Positions 1-10,417 of a stretch of 64,000 nucleotides of DNA are shown piece by piece. This stretch comes from Phlebopus portentosus (taxonomy: Eukaryota > Basidiomycota > Agaricomycetes > Boletales > Boletinellaceae). Numbering within the stretch: position 1 is the first letter of the stretch; every line of letters begins with the position of its first letter. The stretch is taken from contig JAYXKI010000012.1 of NCBI GenBank assembly GCA_037892935.1, positions 1,302,001 to 1,366,000 of the forward strand, given 5' to 3'. The notes below the pieces were generated by a model. The model was not told the origin of the DNA. It ran no database searches and worked only from the letters and a program-made list of their open reading frames with translations. The position numbers and the translations under genes were made by a program.

Positions 1-332
1 AAGGCAAAAGACGTCTGGGAATGGATAAAAAGTAATAAATTGTACATACATAAATAATTTGGAAATTTCAGCGATACACTACAAGAGGTCGCTTATTATG
101 ATTCATAAATTATCAAGCATATCGAGATAACATCGCGGCGCAGTGCTTGTAAGTAAACAAGAACAAGAGCACATCGCAACTCGGAACAGAAGCCATCAAG
201 AAGTCCCAATATAAAATACAACGGTGTATGCGCCGTTCCCGAGATTGCCGTATTGAAATTTTCTGGGCGCGTTATTTTGTCCACCCGAAATTTCTTCGCC
301 ACTTGTAGACAGTCATCCACAAAAGGATTCGT
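1..332. other. 3' spacer of array unit
   Basis: This is the downstream flank of the type I pseudogene. The same sequence, diverged, lies at about 4900-5197 and 10200-10417. A short minus-strand frame (320-96) has counterparts in the other two copies (5115-4909, 10421-10206), so a little coding sequence may once have continued here. No start, splice or domain supports a separate gene. Confidence 0.4.
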
Positions 333-1654
333 TTAGGAGTCATCATAACTCGTATCTCAATCGTCTTCGTCGGAGTCCCGTCTTATGACGTCCTGCTCAG
401 CTCGCCATGACACCATTTGTTTGACCCTCCTTTTCAGCACTTCCTCATCAAGATCGTCGTAGTCGTCTCCGAAGCTCTCATCAAGGTGTTTCTGAAGAGC
501 TTGCAGAAAGTAAAGACATTGGATGAACTCGTGAGGTTGCTTGAGATAGACCCATGCTGATCTTGAGCAGAGCAGCCCTTTGTGACAAGTGCATCTGCAG
601 TCGCGTAATATACCTTAGGAACATTATTTAAGGACGGTAAGGGAAGAGCGAGCTCCGTTCCCAACCTGATCCCGGATGCATAAAAAACTGTCTTGCATGG
701 ATACGGCGAAAACTCACACAATCTCGCAGCGTTCTTTGGCTTTCACGGATTGATAGAAAATGAGATGAATCATGGCACCAGCCAGCTCGAACTGAGTCAT
801 TTCGTTACCTTCCATCCCAACAGAGTGCTTTGCAAATGACCAGTTATTTAATAGACGCTCCCATAGCCAAGGGGTGTCCCCAGACATGTCCCATTGGATT
901 GTAGGATCGTCCCTGATCCAACTGTCGACATCTTTCACGAATTCAGACATATTCGGCTCCAGAACATCCATGTTTGTCTAAGGTGAGGGGAGAATCATTG
1001 ACTTGTGTGTTTCAGAGAGCACCGTTTGTCGAGGTACATACCTCCAACGACTTGACGGCTTGGGGATATTTGACATCCCTCTTGATCCTTTCCACTTCAG
1101 AAAGAGCATCCGGATCTGTCGCATGGCACATGTGCAGTTTCACGCTCTCTGACCATTCAGTCCAGAGTGACACATTTGACGCTAACCTGTAACTCCGGTT
1201 ATTGCAAGCGTGCACGATGCGTAGGAAGAGAATTCAATCACTCTGACGCCGAAACTGCAGTCTGCACAGCCTGCCTTAGAGGTTTCCAGCGCTTTCAGCT
1301 TGGTCGGAATAATGAATAAGATTGTCAATAAGGCTTGCCTAGGTTCAATGTCCCTTTTGAGGCTCTTTGGGTCGTAGCCTAACGATGCGATCAGCTTGGT
1401 CATAACACTAGACATCCTTGTCAGAGGCTCCGTGTATGTACATCATGCGAGACAGACGTACGTATGGATTTCGTCGCTCTCTAGTTGTGGGACAGAAACA
1501 TGCTCTCCAGACAGGTTGCTGTGTTGAGCACATATGTATCAGAGTAAGATACAGAAACGGGTTTCGTTACGAACCCCGGCTCGAGTGGTACGCCTCCGTC
1601 GTCTTCGCGAGAGTCTGAATCTCCGACAGGTGGATTCGGCACTCTAGTAGTCAT
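333..1654 (-). pseudogene. Type I array gene, copy A: deleted and frameshifted
   Basis: This copy is nearly identical by eye to the intact type I gene at 5198-6880 but carries two lesions. In exon 1 (frame open from 1654) there are two extra bases after the residues SYSDTY, and the reading frame stops near 1481. Near 550 about 350 bases are missing compared with the intact copy (its positions about 5412-5766). This joins the start of the large exon out of frame to the last exon and removes the whole conserved core. The remaining exons (1415-1182, 1215-1012 and 971-714) keep their splice sites. The 3' end is placed by homology to the stop of the intact copy. Family function is not established. 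Confidence 0.75.
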
Positions 1655-1807
1655 TTCTGCATGGTCGGATAACTTTCTCTTATATTGTAACATGGAAAGA
1701 AGTTGAGAAGACCTTTATGTAATACGCGGACTACTGTAATAGCTCGAGAAGGTCACGGGGATAAAATCATGACAATCCCCATCATATCATATCATAACAA
1801 CGTATTT

Positions 1808-2010
1808 CACACCCGCGTTCGTCGCGAAGTCGGTGACGGTAGCGCTGGGGTACGATGAACGGTAGCGATTTACGATAGTGGCACATTCGTCAATAGTACT
1901 GCCAACGAGATTCACGGATGCTGCCTTTTTGCACGTCCTCGTCACCGATCCCGAATTTATAATCACAGGTGAGTCCTTACGCGCTGATATGTTGCGTCCG
2001 GAGGATGCTG
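1808..2010 (+). pseudogene. Relic of the 5' coding end of the TCP11-family gene
   Basis: This segment aligns base for base with the first ~210 coding bases of the TCP11-family gene (12241-12450), including shared blocks around CCAATAGTACTGCCAACGAG and TTTTTGCACGTCCTCGT. The start codon is gone and indels and stops break the frame, so it is dead. Its position just upstream of a type I gene matches the real gene's position relative to the type I copy at 10418-12093. It is therefore a truncated passenger of the tandem duplication. Confidence 0.8.
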
Positions 2011-2411
2011 TGTAATTGTAGCATCATACTGTATCTACGTTTAACGCTAACGAGTAAAAGATCATTATCACTCGAGAGGAACTTAATCTATCTGTGTAAG
2101 CCTTCTACATGTATGTGCGATATTGATACACGTACTTACAGGTCTGCATATCGGTGGACCATGAAGGAAGCGTGTTGGAGCCAGTAAACTTCCGCAACAA
2201 TCTACAGACGTGAGCCCATAAGTATATTCATTATCATCCGTCATGTTTTACTTGTTTACTGGATCTGATCGTTGTTCTGGAGCTTAGTGATCTGCCGGCC
2301 ACCAGAGTCGTAGAGCAAATCAGTTCATTTCTGAATTATGTATTAAGAACAGACGGCAAGACATCATGCTGCATACGACGAGTAACTAAGAAGCAGATAG
2401 ACCGACTGAAA
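2011..2411. repeat. Unit-internal repeat between TCP11 relic and type II gene
   Basis: These roughly 400 bases recur at 7208-7597 with high similarity, and similarity continues into the 3' end of the type II genes. A plus-strand stretch around 2290-2400 reads like former coding sequence (residues such as SDLPATRVVEQISSFL), and the same frame is visible in the second copy. No domain was recognised and there is no clear start. Confidence 0.5.
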
Positions 2412-4345
2412 CTATACCCAAGTCGCCCTTTCCACGACAGCTGAATCACTGTCATGAACTACAGTTTGTTCGTGATCACTCGATGCAACATGTAGTTGCC
2501 AGTGATCAATCCGAGCATGTTTAAGCAATTCGTCGGTAATGTAAGGAAGGAGCTTGACGAAGTCGTGAATTGTCATCGGACGAGAAACATATGGTACGTT
2601 TCCATCGTACATGTCCCCGTCGCAGAGAGAGTCGGAGACATCGTCCGCCTTGTCCTCGATTCCAAACTCGGCATCCTCGACTCCTGAACCGGTGCGAGAC
2701 CTCTTGGCGCTGCTTTCAGATCCTTCTCCTATATTCTTTCTCTTAGTGCCTGGCTCGGTGCGCCAAATCGGCGCACCTCGGATACTTTCTTTAAACTTTT
2801 CTTTGTCGAAGCTGTCAAAATCGTCTTGAATGCTCGCGTCAAGATGGTTTTTGAGAGCTCGGAGAAAATAAAGACATTGAATGAATTGGACCGGATCCTT
2901 GAGCTCCCATACGCAATTGCTAACGGGCCTTATGAGGACCTTCATGAACGTGAGTCACGCTAATGTGGAAAGTTTTCTGAAAGACTTACCATATCCTCAT
3001 CTCTCCACATGGATACGTATAACTGAAGCTTACCGCCAACACACGTCGCCCCGTAAACACGTTTCTTTTTCAGGCAGAGAACTCGCCGCTGATGTTGTAT
3101 ACTACACAGATCCATTCCAACTTGATGCAGCGCCGTGGAATGGGTTGAACGCTTGGATTCCAACGGAAACACACCGAGATGTAATGTCTGCAATGGCAAC
3201 AGAAGACATTCAACCAGCGATGTCATGCCTATGTGTTCCACTGCGAGTGTGTCGAGTATGTCAGTTTGGATCAATTCAGGAGGTTCCTTCATAACGACCG
3301 CATCTGCCGTCGCCGAGGGAACAACAGGTACGTCAGGCGCCGTGGGCAGAGGAAGAGCGAGACTCGCCTCCAATCTTAATTCATGAAAATAAGTGAAAGC
3401 ATTCCACAGCAGCCGAGCAAGAAACTTACAGAACTTCGTAACGTTCATCCTCTGGTGTCACAGACTGATAGAAAATGAGATGCACCATGTCATCTGTTAA
3501 TGAGCGCTGCGTAGCCTCATTCCGCCCCTTTTCGATAGCGTTTTTTGTTAGTGACCAGGTATTTAATAAAGGTTCCCACAACCGAGGAGCATCGGAAGCT
3601 GCATCCCATTGGATCGTACGGTCAACACTGGTCCAAGCTTTAATGGATGCGACGAAATTAGCCATATTTGGCTGTGAAACATTGATTGTTGCCTGACGGT
3701 GTGGATCAATTTCGTTCGAAACGACTTTCAAACACCGAAGTGGTTACCTCCAATGTTTTGACAGCGAGTGGATACTTGACGTTCCTCCGTATGCTCTCTA
3801 TCTCAGTAGACACGCCAGGATCATGGCCACCGGAGATATACACTCCAATGTGGGCTGACCATTTCGTCCACGCTGGAGTCTTTCTCGCTAAGCTATTCTT
3901 TCTTCAGACGGCATCGATATACAAGCCGAACAGAATGCTTACTCTGACGCTGCCATCGACGGTGGTGACGATTTGATACCAAATTTCATCATACTGTATT
4001 CTTCTTAGCCTGACTGTCCAGCGGAAGTAGCGTGCGATCCTACCTCTTTATTACGACATCGTAGTATTTTCGAAGGGTGATCGGATCGTGCCCATTTGCT
4101 GACACAAATGCGTCCATGATACTAAGAATGCGCACGTAAACGTCTATAAATCGGGCCAAGGAATAATTCACGTACGAGAAAAGTTGCTCCTTATCCGGTA
4201 ACTGGGTTGGCATATCCGCACCAGTGGGATTGCTGGGTAGAGAACACATACTTGGTCAGAGAAGCTCGAGACGGAATGGCATAATGACGGACGCAGGCTC
4301 TAGTGGCTCGCCTCCAGACGGCGGGTTAAACGGATTAGTACTCAT
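2412..4345 (-). CDS. Type II array protein (possible PD-(D/E)XK-like core), copy D
   Basis: Eight exons with the same intron plan as the copy at 7598-9506. The start at 4345 is followed by a short exon ending at a GTCATT donor. Recognisable parts include 3731-3426 (residues 'QPNMANFVASIKAW'), the large core exon within 3448-2960 and the last exon within 2945-2412. The core reads 'VFPLESKRS' followed by a helix with Q and QRR, then 'VYGATCVGGKLQLYVSMW'. An E-x-K motif followed by this pattern resembles PD-(D/E)XK nuclease-like domains found in expanded fungal families; that assignment is inference only. The C-terminus has a basic nuclear-localisation-like run (KRSRTGSG), an acidic stretch and a conserved end 'DFVKLLPYITDELLKHA'. 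Intact by eye, but diverged from its sister copy. Confidence 0.6.
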
Positions 4346-5197
4346 TTCTTGCTAGGTCGCATAATTTCGCTTCTCGTCAATAGCGAGGTAAGGGAAGAGG
4401 TGGAGGTCCTGGGTCTGCATACGTTGACGGTACTTATCGAAGTCACGCCTCCAATTACGATCACGGAGAATGCCGTGCAAAAGTTTCTCACGATCCGATA
4501 ATTCCAGCTCCCCGATCAAATGTGAACAGAACAAAACCAATATTATGATGTATTCTATCAGTAGCCTTTATTGTTTAGCTTGCGTTCAAGTTGACAATGG
4601 CATCGACAATTTTTAGATTGACTCGAGTAACAAAAGAGACCTGCTAATCTATGTAAAGGTGCGCAATGTATGTAAATTCATCAAAGGCCATTCAACTTTC
4701 TTATGTAACGCTCCAGCATAAACGGCGAAATATTCGACGAGACCCAGACAGATGAGATCTTTCTTGATATGGTGCTAATACTTGCTGGGAGAAGACGACA
4801 TCTTCTATCTTCAAAGATCTTCAAGCTTCACCGACCAAGAATGGAAGGCAGAAACTGGACGAGATCTGATAATAGCAGTGGACTCTGAACGACCAATCTC
4901 TTGTCCTTTCATTGCTTGAAGACCTTCAAAACTCTTTCGTTCCTAAGGCTTCCGAAGATTCCGAGGTGCCCTGCGGTCGATCGTGTTTGAGCAGATGTGC
5001 CTCGTCGCATCGATTGGATACCCGTACTTATATACTCAAGAATAAGAGCATATCGCAATTCTGAATGGAAGGCGTGGCACCACAAAATATAGAGGTGTAT
5101 ACGCCGTCCCGACATCGCCGTATTGAAATTGGGTTATTATTGTGTCCACCCGAAATCTCTTCGTCACTTGTAGACAGTCATCCGCAAAAGGATTCGC
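4346..5197. other. Spacer of array unit, no gene
   Basis: This lies between the type II gene start (4345) and the type I gene stop (5198). Most of it is recognisably repeated at 9507-10417 (for example the shared block 'cacgatccgataa' and the following AT-rich part). It should hold the type II promoter and the type I 3' end. No coding sequence is supported. Confidence 0.5.
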
Positions 5198-6880
5198 TTA
5201 GGAGCCATCATAACTCGTATCTGAATCGTCTTCGTCGGAGTCCCGTCTTATGACGTCCGGCTCAGCTCGCCATGACACCATTTGTCTGACCCTTCTTTTC
5301 AGCACTTCCTCATCAACATTGTCGTAGTTGTCTCCGAAGCTCTCATCAAGGTGTTTCTGAAGAGCTTGCAGAAAGTAAAGACATTGGATGAACTCGTGTG
5401 ATTGCCTGAGATCCCATTCACATGTTGTAACTGGCATCCATTGCTAACAGTTGAACGTCAGTTTTAAACCAGGGCCTGTATTCATTAAAAGGCCTGATGA
5501 ATGCTTACCAAACTTTCATCCTTCCATGTAGACGCGTAAAGGGCAAGTTTGCCTTCGATGCACGTTGCCCCGTAAATGTATTTATCCTTCAGACCCAGCA
5601 TCCGGCGCTGATACTGCATACTGCACAGAATCATTCCCATACGTCGCTCCGTAGTATCCTCATCCCGACGTTCAGCTGCCAGAGCGAACACCCCAACATG
5701 AAGCTCCAATAAAGGATAGAAAAGGCATTGGAGCGACGACGTCCTCGTGATTCGCTCCGAGACCAGTCCCATGTTGATCTTGAGCAGAGCAGCCCTTGGA
5801 GGCACCTTTGTGACAAGTGCATCTGCAGTCGCGTAATATACCTTAGGAACGTTATTCACGGACGGTAAGGGAAGTGCGAGCTCCGTTTCCAACCTGATCC
5901 CGGACGTATAAAAAACTGTCTTGCATGGATACGGCGAAAACTTACATAATCTCGCAGCGTTCTTCGGCTTTCACGGATTGATAGAAAATGAGATGAATCA
6001 TGGCACCAGCCAGCTCGAACTGAGTCATTTCGTTACCTTCCATCCCAACAGAGTGCTTTGCAAATGACCAGTTATTTAATAGACGTTCCCATAGCCAAGG
6101 GGTGTCCCCAGACATGTCCCATTGGATTGTAGGATCGTCCCTGATCCAACTGTCGACGTCTTTCACGAATTCAGACATATTCGGCTCCAGAACATCGATG
6201 CTTGTCTAAGGTGAGGGGAGAATCGTTGACTTGTGTGTTTCAGAGAGCACCGTTTGTCGAGGTACATACCTCCAACGACTTGACGGCTTGGGGATATTTG
6301 ACATCCCTCTTGATCCTTTCCACTTCAGAAAGAGCATCCGGATCTGTCGCATGGCACATGTGCAGTTTCACGCTCTCTGACCATTCAGTCCAGAGTGACC
6401 CATTTGACGCTAACCTGTAACTCCGGTTATTGTAAGCGTGCACGATGCGTAGGAAGAGAACTCAATCACTCTGACGCCGAAATTGCAGTCTGCACAGCCT
6501 GCCTTCGAGGTTTCCAGAACTTTCAGCTTGGTCGGAATAGCGAATAAGATTGTCATTAAGGCTTGCCTAGGTTCAATGTCCCTTTTGAGGCTCTTTGGGT
6601 CGTAGCCTAACGATGCGATCAGCTTGGTCATAACACTAGACATCCTTGTCAGAGGCTCCGTGTATGTACATCATGCGAGACAGACGTACGTATGGATTTC
6701 GTCGCTCTCTAGTTGTGGGACAGAAACATGCTCTCCAGATAGGTTGCTGAGTTGAGCATATGTATCAGAGTAAGATACAGAAACGGGTTTCGTTACGAAC
6801 CTCGGCTCGAGTGGTACGCCTCCGTCGTCTTCGCGAGAGTCTGAATCTCCGACAGGTGGATTTGGCGCTCTAGTAGTCAT
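5198..6880 (-). CDS. Type I array protein, copy B (only fully intact type I copy)
   Basis: Six exons: 6880-6690, 6644-6462, 6414-6270, 6205-5946, 5893-5509, 5443-5198. They sum to 1410 nt, a 469-aa protein. An upstream in-frame ATG at 6919 would add 13 residues. Exon 4 carries 'NMSEFVKDVDSWIRDD' and 'WLWERLLNNWSFAKH'. The core exon carries 'PLLELHVGVFALAAERR', 'GMILCSMQYQRR' and 'YIYGATCIEGKLALYASTW'. This matches the type II core, and its length is exactly that of the type II core exon (385 nt). At the position where type II proteins have E-x-K (LEAKR, LESKR) this protein has LAAER, so a catalytic motif, if real, is lost. The C-terminus is short and acidic (DSDEDDSDTSYD) and lacks the type II extension. 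No characterised homolog was recognised. Confidence 0.65.
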
Positions 6881-6919
6881 TTCTGCATGGTCGGATAACT
6901 TTCTCTTATGTTGTAACAT

Positions 6920-7011
6920 GGAAAGAAGTTGAGAAGACCTTTATGTAATACGCGGACTAATAGCTCGAGCAGGTCACGGGGATAAAATCATAACAAACTT
7001 ACTTCGCACCC
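6920..7011. promoter_or_regulatory. Upstream region of type I copy B
   Basis: This short segment lies between the type I start and the TCP11 relic. It aligns with 12128-12240, which is the shared divergent promoter of type I copy C and the TCP11-family gene. It therefore probably still contains the type I promoter half. No individual element was identified. Confidence 0.35.
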
Positions 7012-7207
7012 GCATTCGTCGCGAAGTCGTTGACGGTAGCGCTGGGACACGATGGACGGTAGCGATTTACGATAGTGGCACATTCGCCAATAGTACTGCC
7101 AACGAGATTCACGGATGCTGCCTTTTTGCACGTCCTCGTCACCGATCCCGAATTTATAATCACAGGTGAGTCCTTACGCGCTGATATGTTGCGTCCGGAG
7201 GATGCTG
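7012..7207 (+). pseudogene. Second relic of the 5' end of the TCP11-family gene
   Basis: Same relic as at 1808-2010, and nearly identical to it. Both share changes relative to the functional gene at 12239: no ATG, frame-breaking indels, and the same truncation point after the bases coding for the conserved LRP/E region. The shared damage means the relic decayed before, or was copied with, the most recent unit duplication. Confidence 0.8.
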
Positions 7208-7597
7208 TGTAATTGTAGCATCATACTGTATCTACGTTTAACGCTAACGAGTAAAAGATCATTATCACTCGAGAGGGACTTAATCTATCTGTGTAAGGCC
7301 TTCTACATGCATGTGCGATATTGATACACGTACTATCGGTGGACCATGAAGGAAGCATGTTGGAGCCAGTAAACTTCCGCGACAAACTACAGGTGCGAGT
7401 CCATGAGTATATTCATTATTATCCGTCATCTTTTACTTGTTTATTGGATCTGATCGTTATTCTGGAACTTAATGATCTGCCGGCCATCAGAGTCGTAGAG
7501 CAAATCAGTTCATTTCTGGAATTATGTATCTAGTACAGACGGCAAAGCATCGTGCTGTATACGACGAGTAACTAAGAAGCAGATAGACCGACTGAAA
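7208..7597. repeat. Unit-internal repeat, second copy
   Basis: Counterpart of 2011-2411. A plus-strand frame (7321-7533, residues such as 'NDLPAIRVVEQISSFLE') is shared with the first copy and may be a gene relic. No start or domain supports a working gene. Confidence 0.45.
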
Positions 7598-9506
7598 CTA
7601 TACCCAACTTGCCTTTTCCATGACAGCTGATTCACTGTCATGGACCACAGTTTGCTCGTGATCACTCGACGCAACACGCTGTTTCCAGTGACCGATTTCC
7701 GCATATTTGAGTAGTGTATCGGTAATGAAAGGAAGAAGCTTGACAAAGTCCCGAGACGTCATCGGATGAGAGACATAAGACAAGTCTGTGTCATCGTCGC
7801 AGACAGAGTCAGGAACATCGTCCATGTCATCCTCAGCTCCCGAACCAGTTCGAGACCTCTTGGAACCACTCTCAGAGGCCCCTCCTTCACTGTTTCCTCT
7901 CTTTGTGTTGCTCGTTGCTTTACGCCAATTTAGCCCTTTTCTGAGACTCTCGGTCAACTTTTCTTTGTCAAAGTTGTCGAAATCGTCTTTAAAGCTCTCA
8001 TCGAGATGCGTCTTGAGAGCCCGAAGAAAATAAAGGCATTGGACGAATTGAACCGGATCCTTAAGGTCCCATATGCATGTCTCTACAGGCCAAAAGATCT
8101 TGAAATTTCTTAAATTGACGTCACGATTGTGAATCTGGAGTTGACTCGCTTACCAGTTTCTGATCTCTCCATGCTGATGCATACAGCTGGAAGTCTCCCG
8201 CGACGCATGTTGCCCCGTATACAACTTTATCCTTGAGCGAGAGTATGCGTCGTTGATGCTGCATACTGCATAGGTACATTCCAATTTGATGTTGTGCAGT
8301 AGAGGTTTTAGTACGTTTGGCCTCCAATGCAAATGCACCAATGTGCAGGTATTTCAAGGGGGGCATGAGAAATTCAACCAGCCAATTCGAGCTTACGGAC
8401 TCTGCAGCTAATGTGTTGAGGACGTCAGTTCGTGTAGACCTTGGCGGCATCTTCAAGGCAATTGCATCTGCCTTCGCACTAGAAATAACAGGTACATCTA
8501 GTCCTTTCGGCAGAGGGAGAGCGACAATCGCCTCCAGTCTATACGCAAGCAAACAAATGAAATGTTCCCCGAAAACTAAGGAAGGCACTTACAGAATTTC
8601 GCAGCGTTCGTTGTCAGAAAAGAGAGATTGATAGAAGACGAGATGCAGCATAGCATCCGGCAGTGGGCGCTGAGTAGCCTCGTTACGCAATTTGGCAATT
8701 GCACTCTTTGTGAAGGACCAGCTACTGAGTAAAGACTCCCACAATCGAGGAGCATCGGGGTCCGTATCCCACTGGATCGATTCACCGCTACCAATCCAAG
8801 ACCTGATGGATGCAACGAATTGTGCCATGTTCGGCTGTGCAACATTGATTGTTGCCTGACAGGACCGAAAATTAGCTGGCTGTGACGACGCCGACACATT
8901 GAAGTAGTTACCTCCAGTGAATTGAGAGCAAGTGGATATTTGACACTGTCACAGATGCTCTCTATTTCAGCGTCGAACTGCTCGTCACCACCTCCAGATA
9001 TGTACAACCCAACATCCTGCGACCATTTATCCCACGCAACCTGATTATTCGCCAGGCTATCCTCTGATTAACCAGTGCGCACATCAGTACCAGGCAGATA
9101 ACTCACTCCGACGCTGCTATCGAACGAGGTGCCGATTTCGAAAGATTCGCTAGACTATCGTGTTTATAAGTCCAACTTTCCAGCGGAAGAAGAAAACGCG
9201 AACTTACTTGTTTATAACGAGATCATAGTAACCGCGGAACCTTCCGGGATCGTATCCCTTTGCTAGCAAGAATGATTCCATCAAGCTAAGAACTCGCATT
9301 GTGAACAGCAATACGCTGAGTTCAGGAGATGTACAACATACGCAATGAGTTGATCCCTATTGGGTATCTGTGTTGACGAATCCGCATCGGTAGGATCGCT
9401 GATTTTGAATTCATAGTCAGAGAAGCTCGAGACGGAAAGGTATAATGACGCACGCAGGTTCTACTGACTGGCCTCCAAATGGAAAATTCGGTGGGTCAGT
9501 ATTCAT
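7598..9506 (-). CDS. Type II array protein (possible PD-(D/E)XK-like core), copy E
   Basis: Eight exons: 9506-9450, 9367-9342, 9285-9208, 9149-9107, 9061-8912, 8855-8593, 8538-8154, 8080-7598. They sum to 1485 nt, a 494-aa protein. The core exon reads 'YLHIGAFALEAKRTKTS', 'GMYLCSMQHQRR' and 'VVYGATCVAGDFQLYASAW'. The E and K of LEAKR and the later Q are spaced as in PD-(D/E)XK-like folds (inference). The last exon is much longer than in type I. It has a basic run (GSKRSRTGSG), an acidic stretch and a conserved tail (DFVKLLPFITDTLLKYA). Exon 1 would be out of frame unless the 82-nt GTCATT...CACAG intron is removed. The same intron can be drawn in the sister copy, which supports the model. Function unknown. 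Confidence 0.65.
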
Positions 9507-10417
9507 TTCTTATCGCTTCTCGTCAACAGTGAGTGAAGGTAAGAGAAGTGGACTTGGAGGGGTCTGCATGTAACTGACATCTTATCCAAGCCACGGCTCC
9601 AATTACAATCACGGGGAACTGCCATATTATAGATTCCCACGATCCGATAAAACCAGTTCTCCGCTCAAATATAAACAAAATCAAAATCATGATGTGTTCT
9701 GTCCAGTATGTACTAGTGGCCTTTATTGTCTAGCTTGCATTTCAAGATGATAATAGCACCGACGAAATTTTCGACTGACTCGAACCACAAAAGATTCTGC
9801 TAATCTATGGATAAAGGTGCGCAGTTTATGTGTATTCACCAGAACTCTCCGCCGTCTTTCGGCCGTTCAACAACCTAACGTCTCAATATAAATGGCAAAA
9901 TATTGTATGAGAAACGGACAGATAAGATTATTTTATTTTAATTTTAGCTATCGCTTGCTGGGAGAAGAAGGTGGTCTACCTTTTACCTTCACGAATCTTC
10001 AAACCTCACCAAGTCCATCAAGACTGGAAGGGGGAAACTGCATGAAGACCAATAATATCAGTACCAGTCAATGAGCAGTGGACTAGTACTGGATCCCGGG
10101 TTGCCAATCACTTGAAGATCTTCAGGATCCTTTCGTTGTGATCCTGAAACTTCCGGGCTGCCTCATCGTCCGTCGCGTTCAAACAGACATGCCTCGTTAC
10201 ATCGATTAACATCGATTAGATACCCCGTATTTGTACTCAAGAATAAGAGCATATCGCAAATCGGAACGGAACGCATTAAGGAGTTTATCACAAGAAACAG
10301 AGGTGCATACGCCGTTCCCGACATCGCTATATTGAAATTGGGTTGTTATCGCGTCCGACCCGACCAGAACGATAAAGTCCTTCGCCAATTGTAGAAGGTC
10401 ATCGGAAACGGATCCGC
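9507..10417. other. Spacer of array unit, no gene
   Basis: Diverged repeat of 4346-5197. A plus-strand 60-aa frame at 9892-10074 has no support. A minus-strand frame just downstream of the type I stop (10421-10206) is present in all three unit copies but starts in different ways and carries no domain I recognise. Confidence 0.45.
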
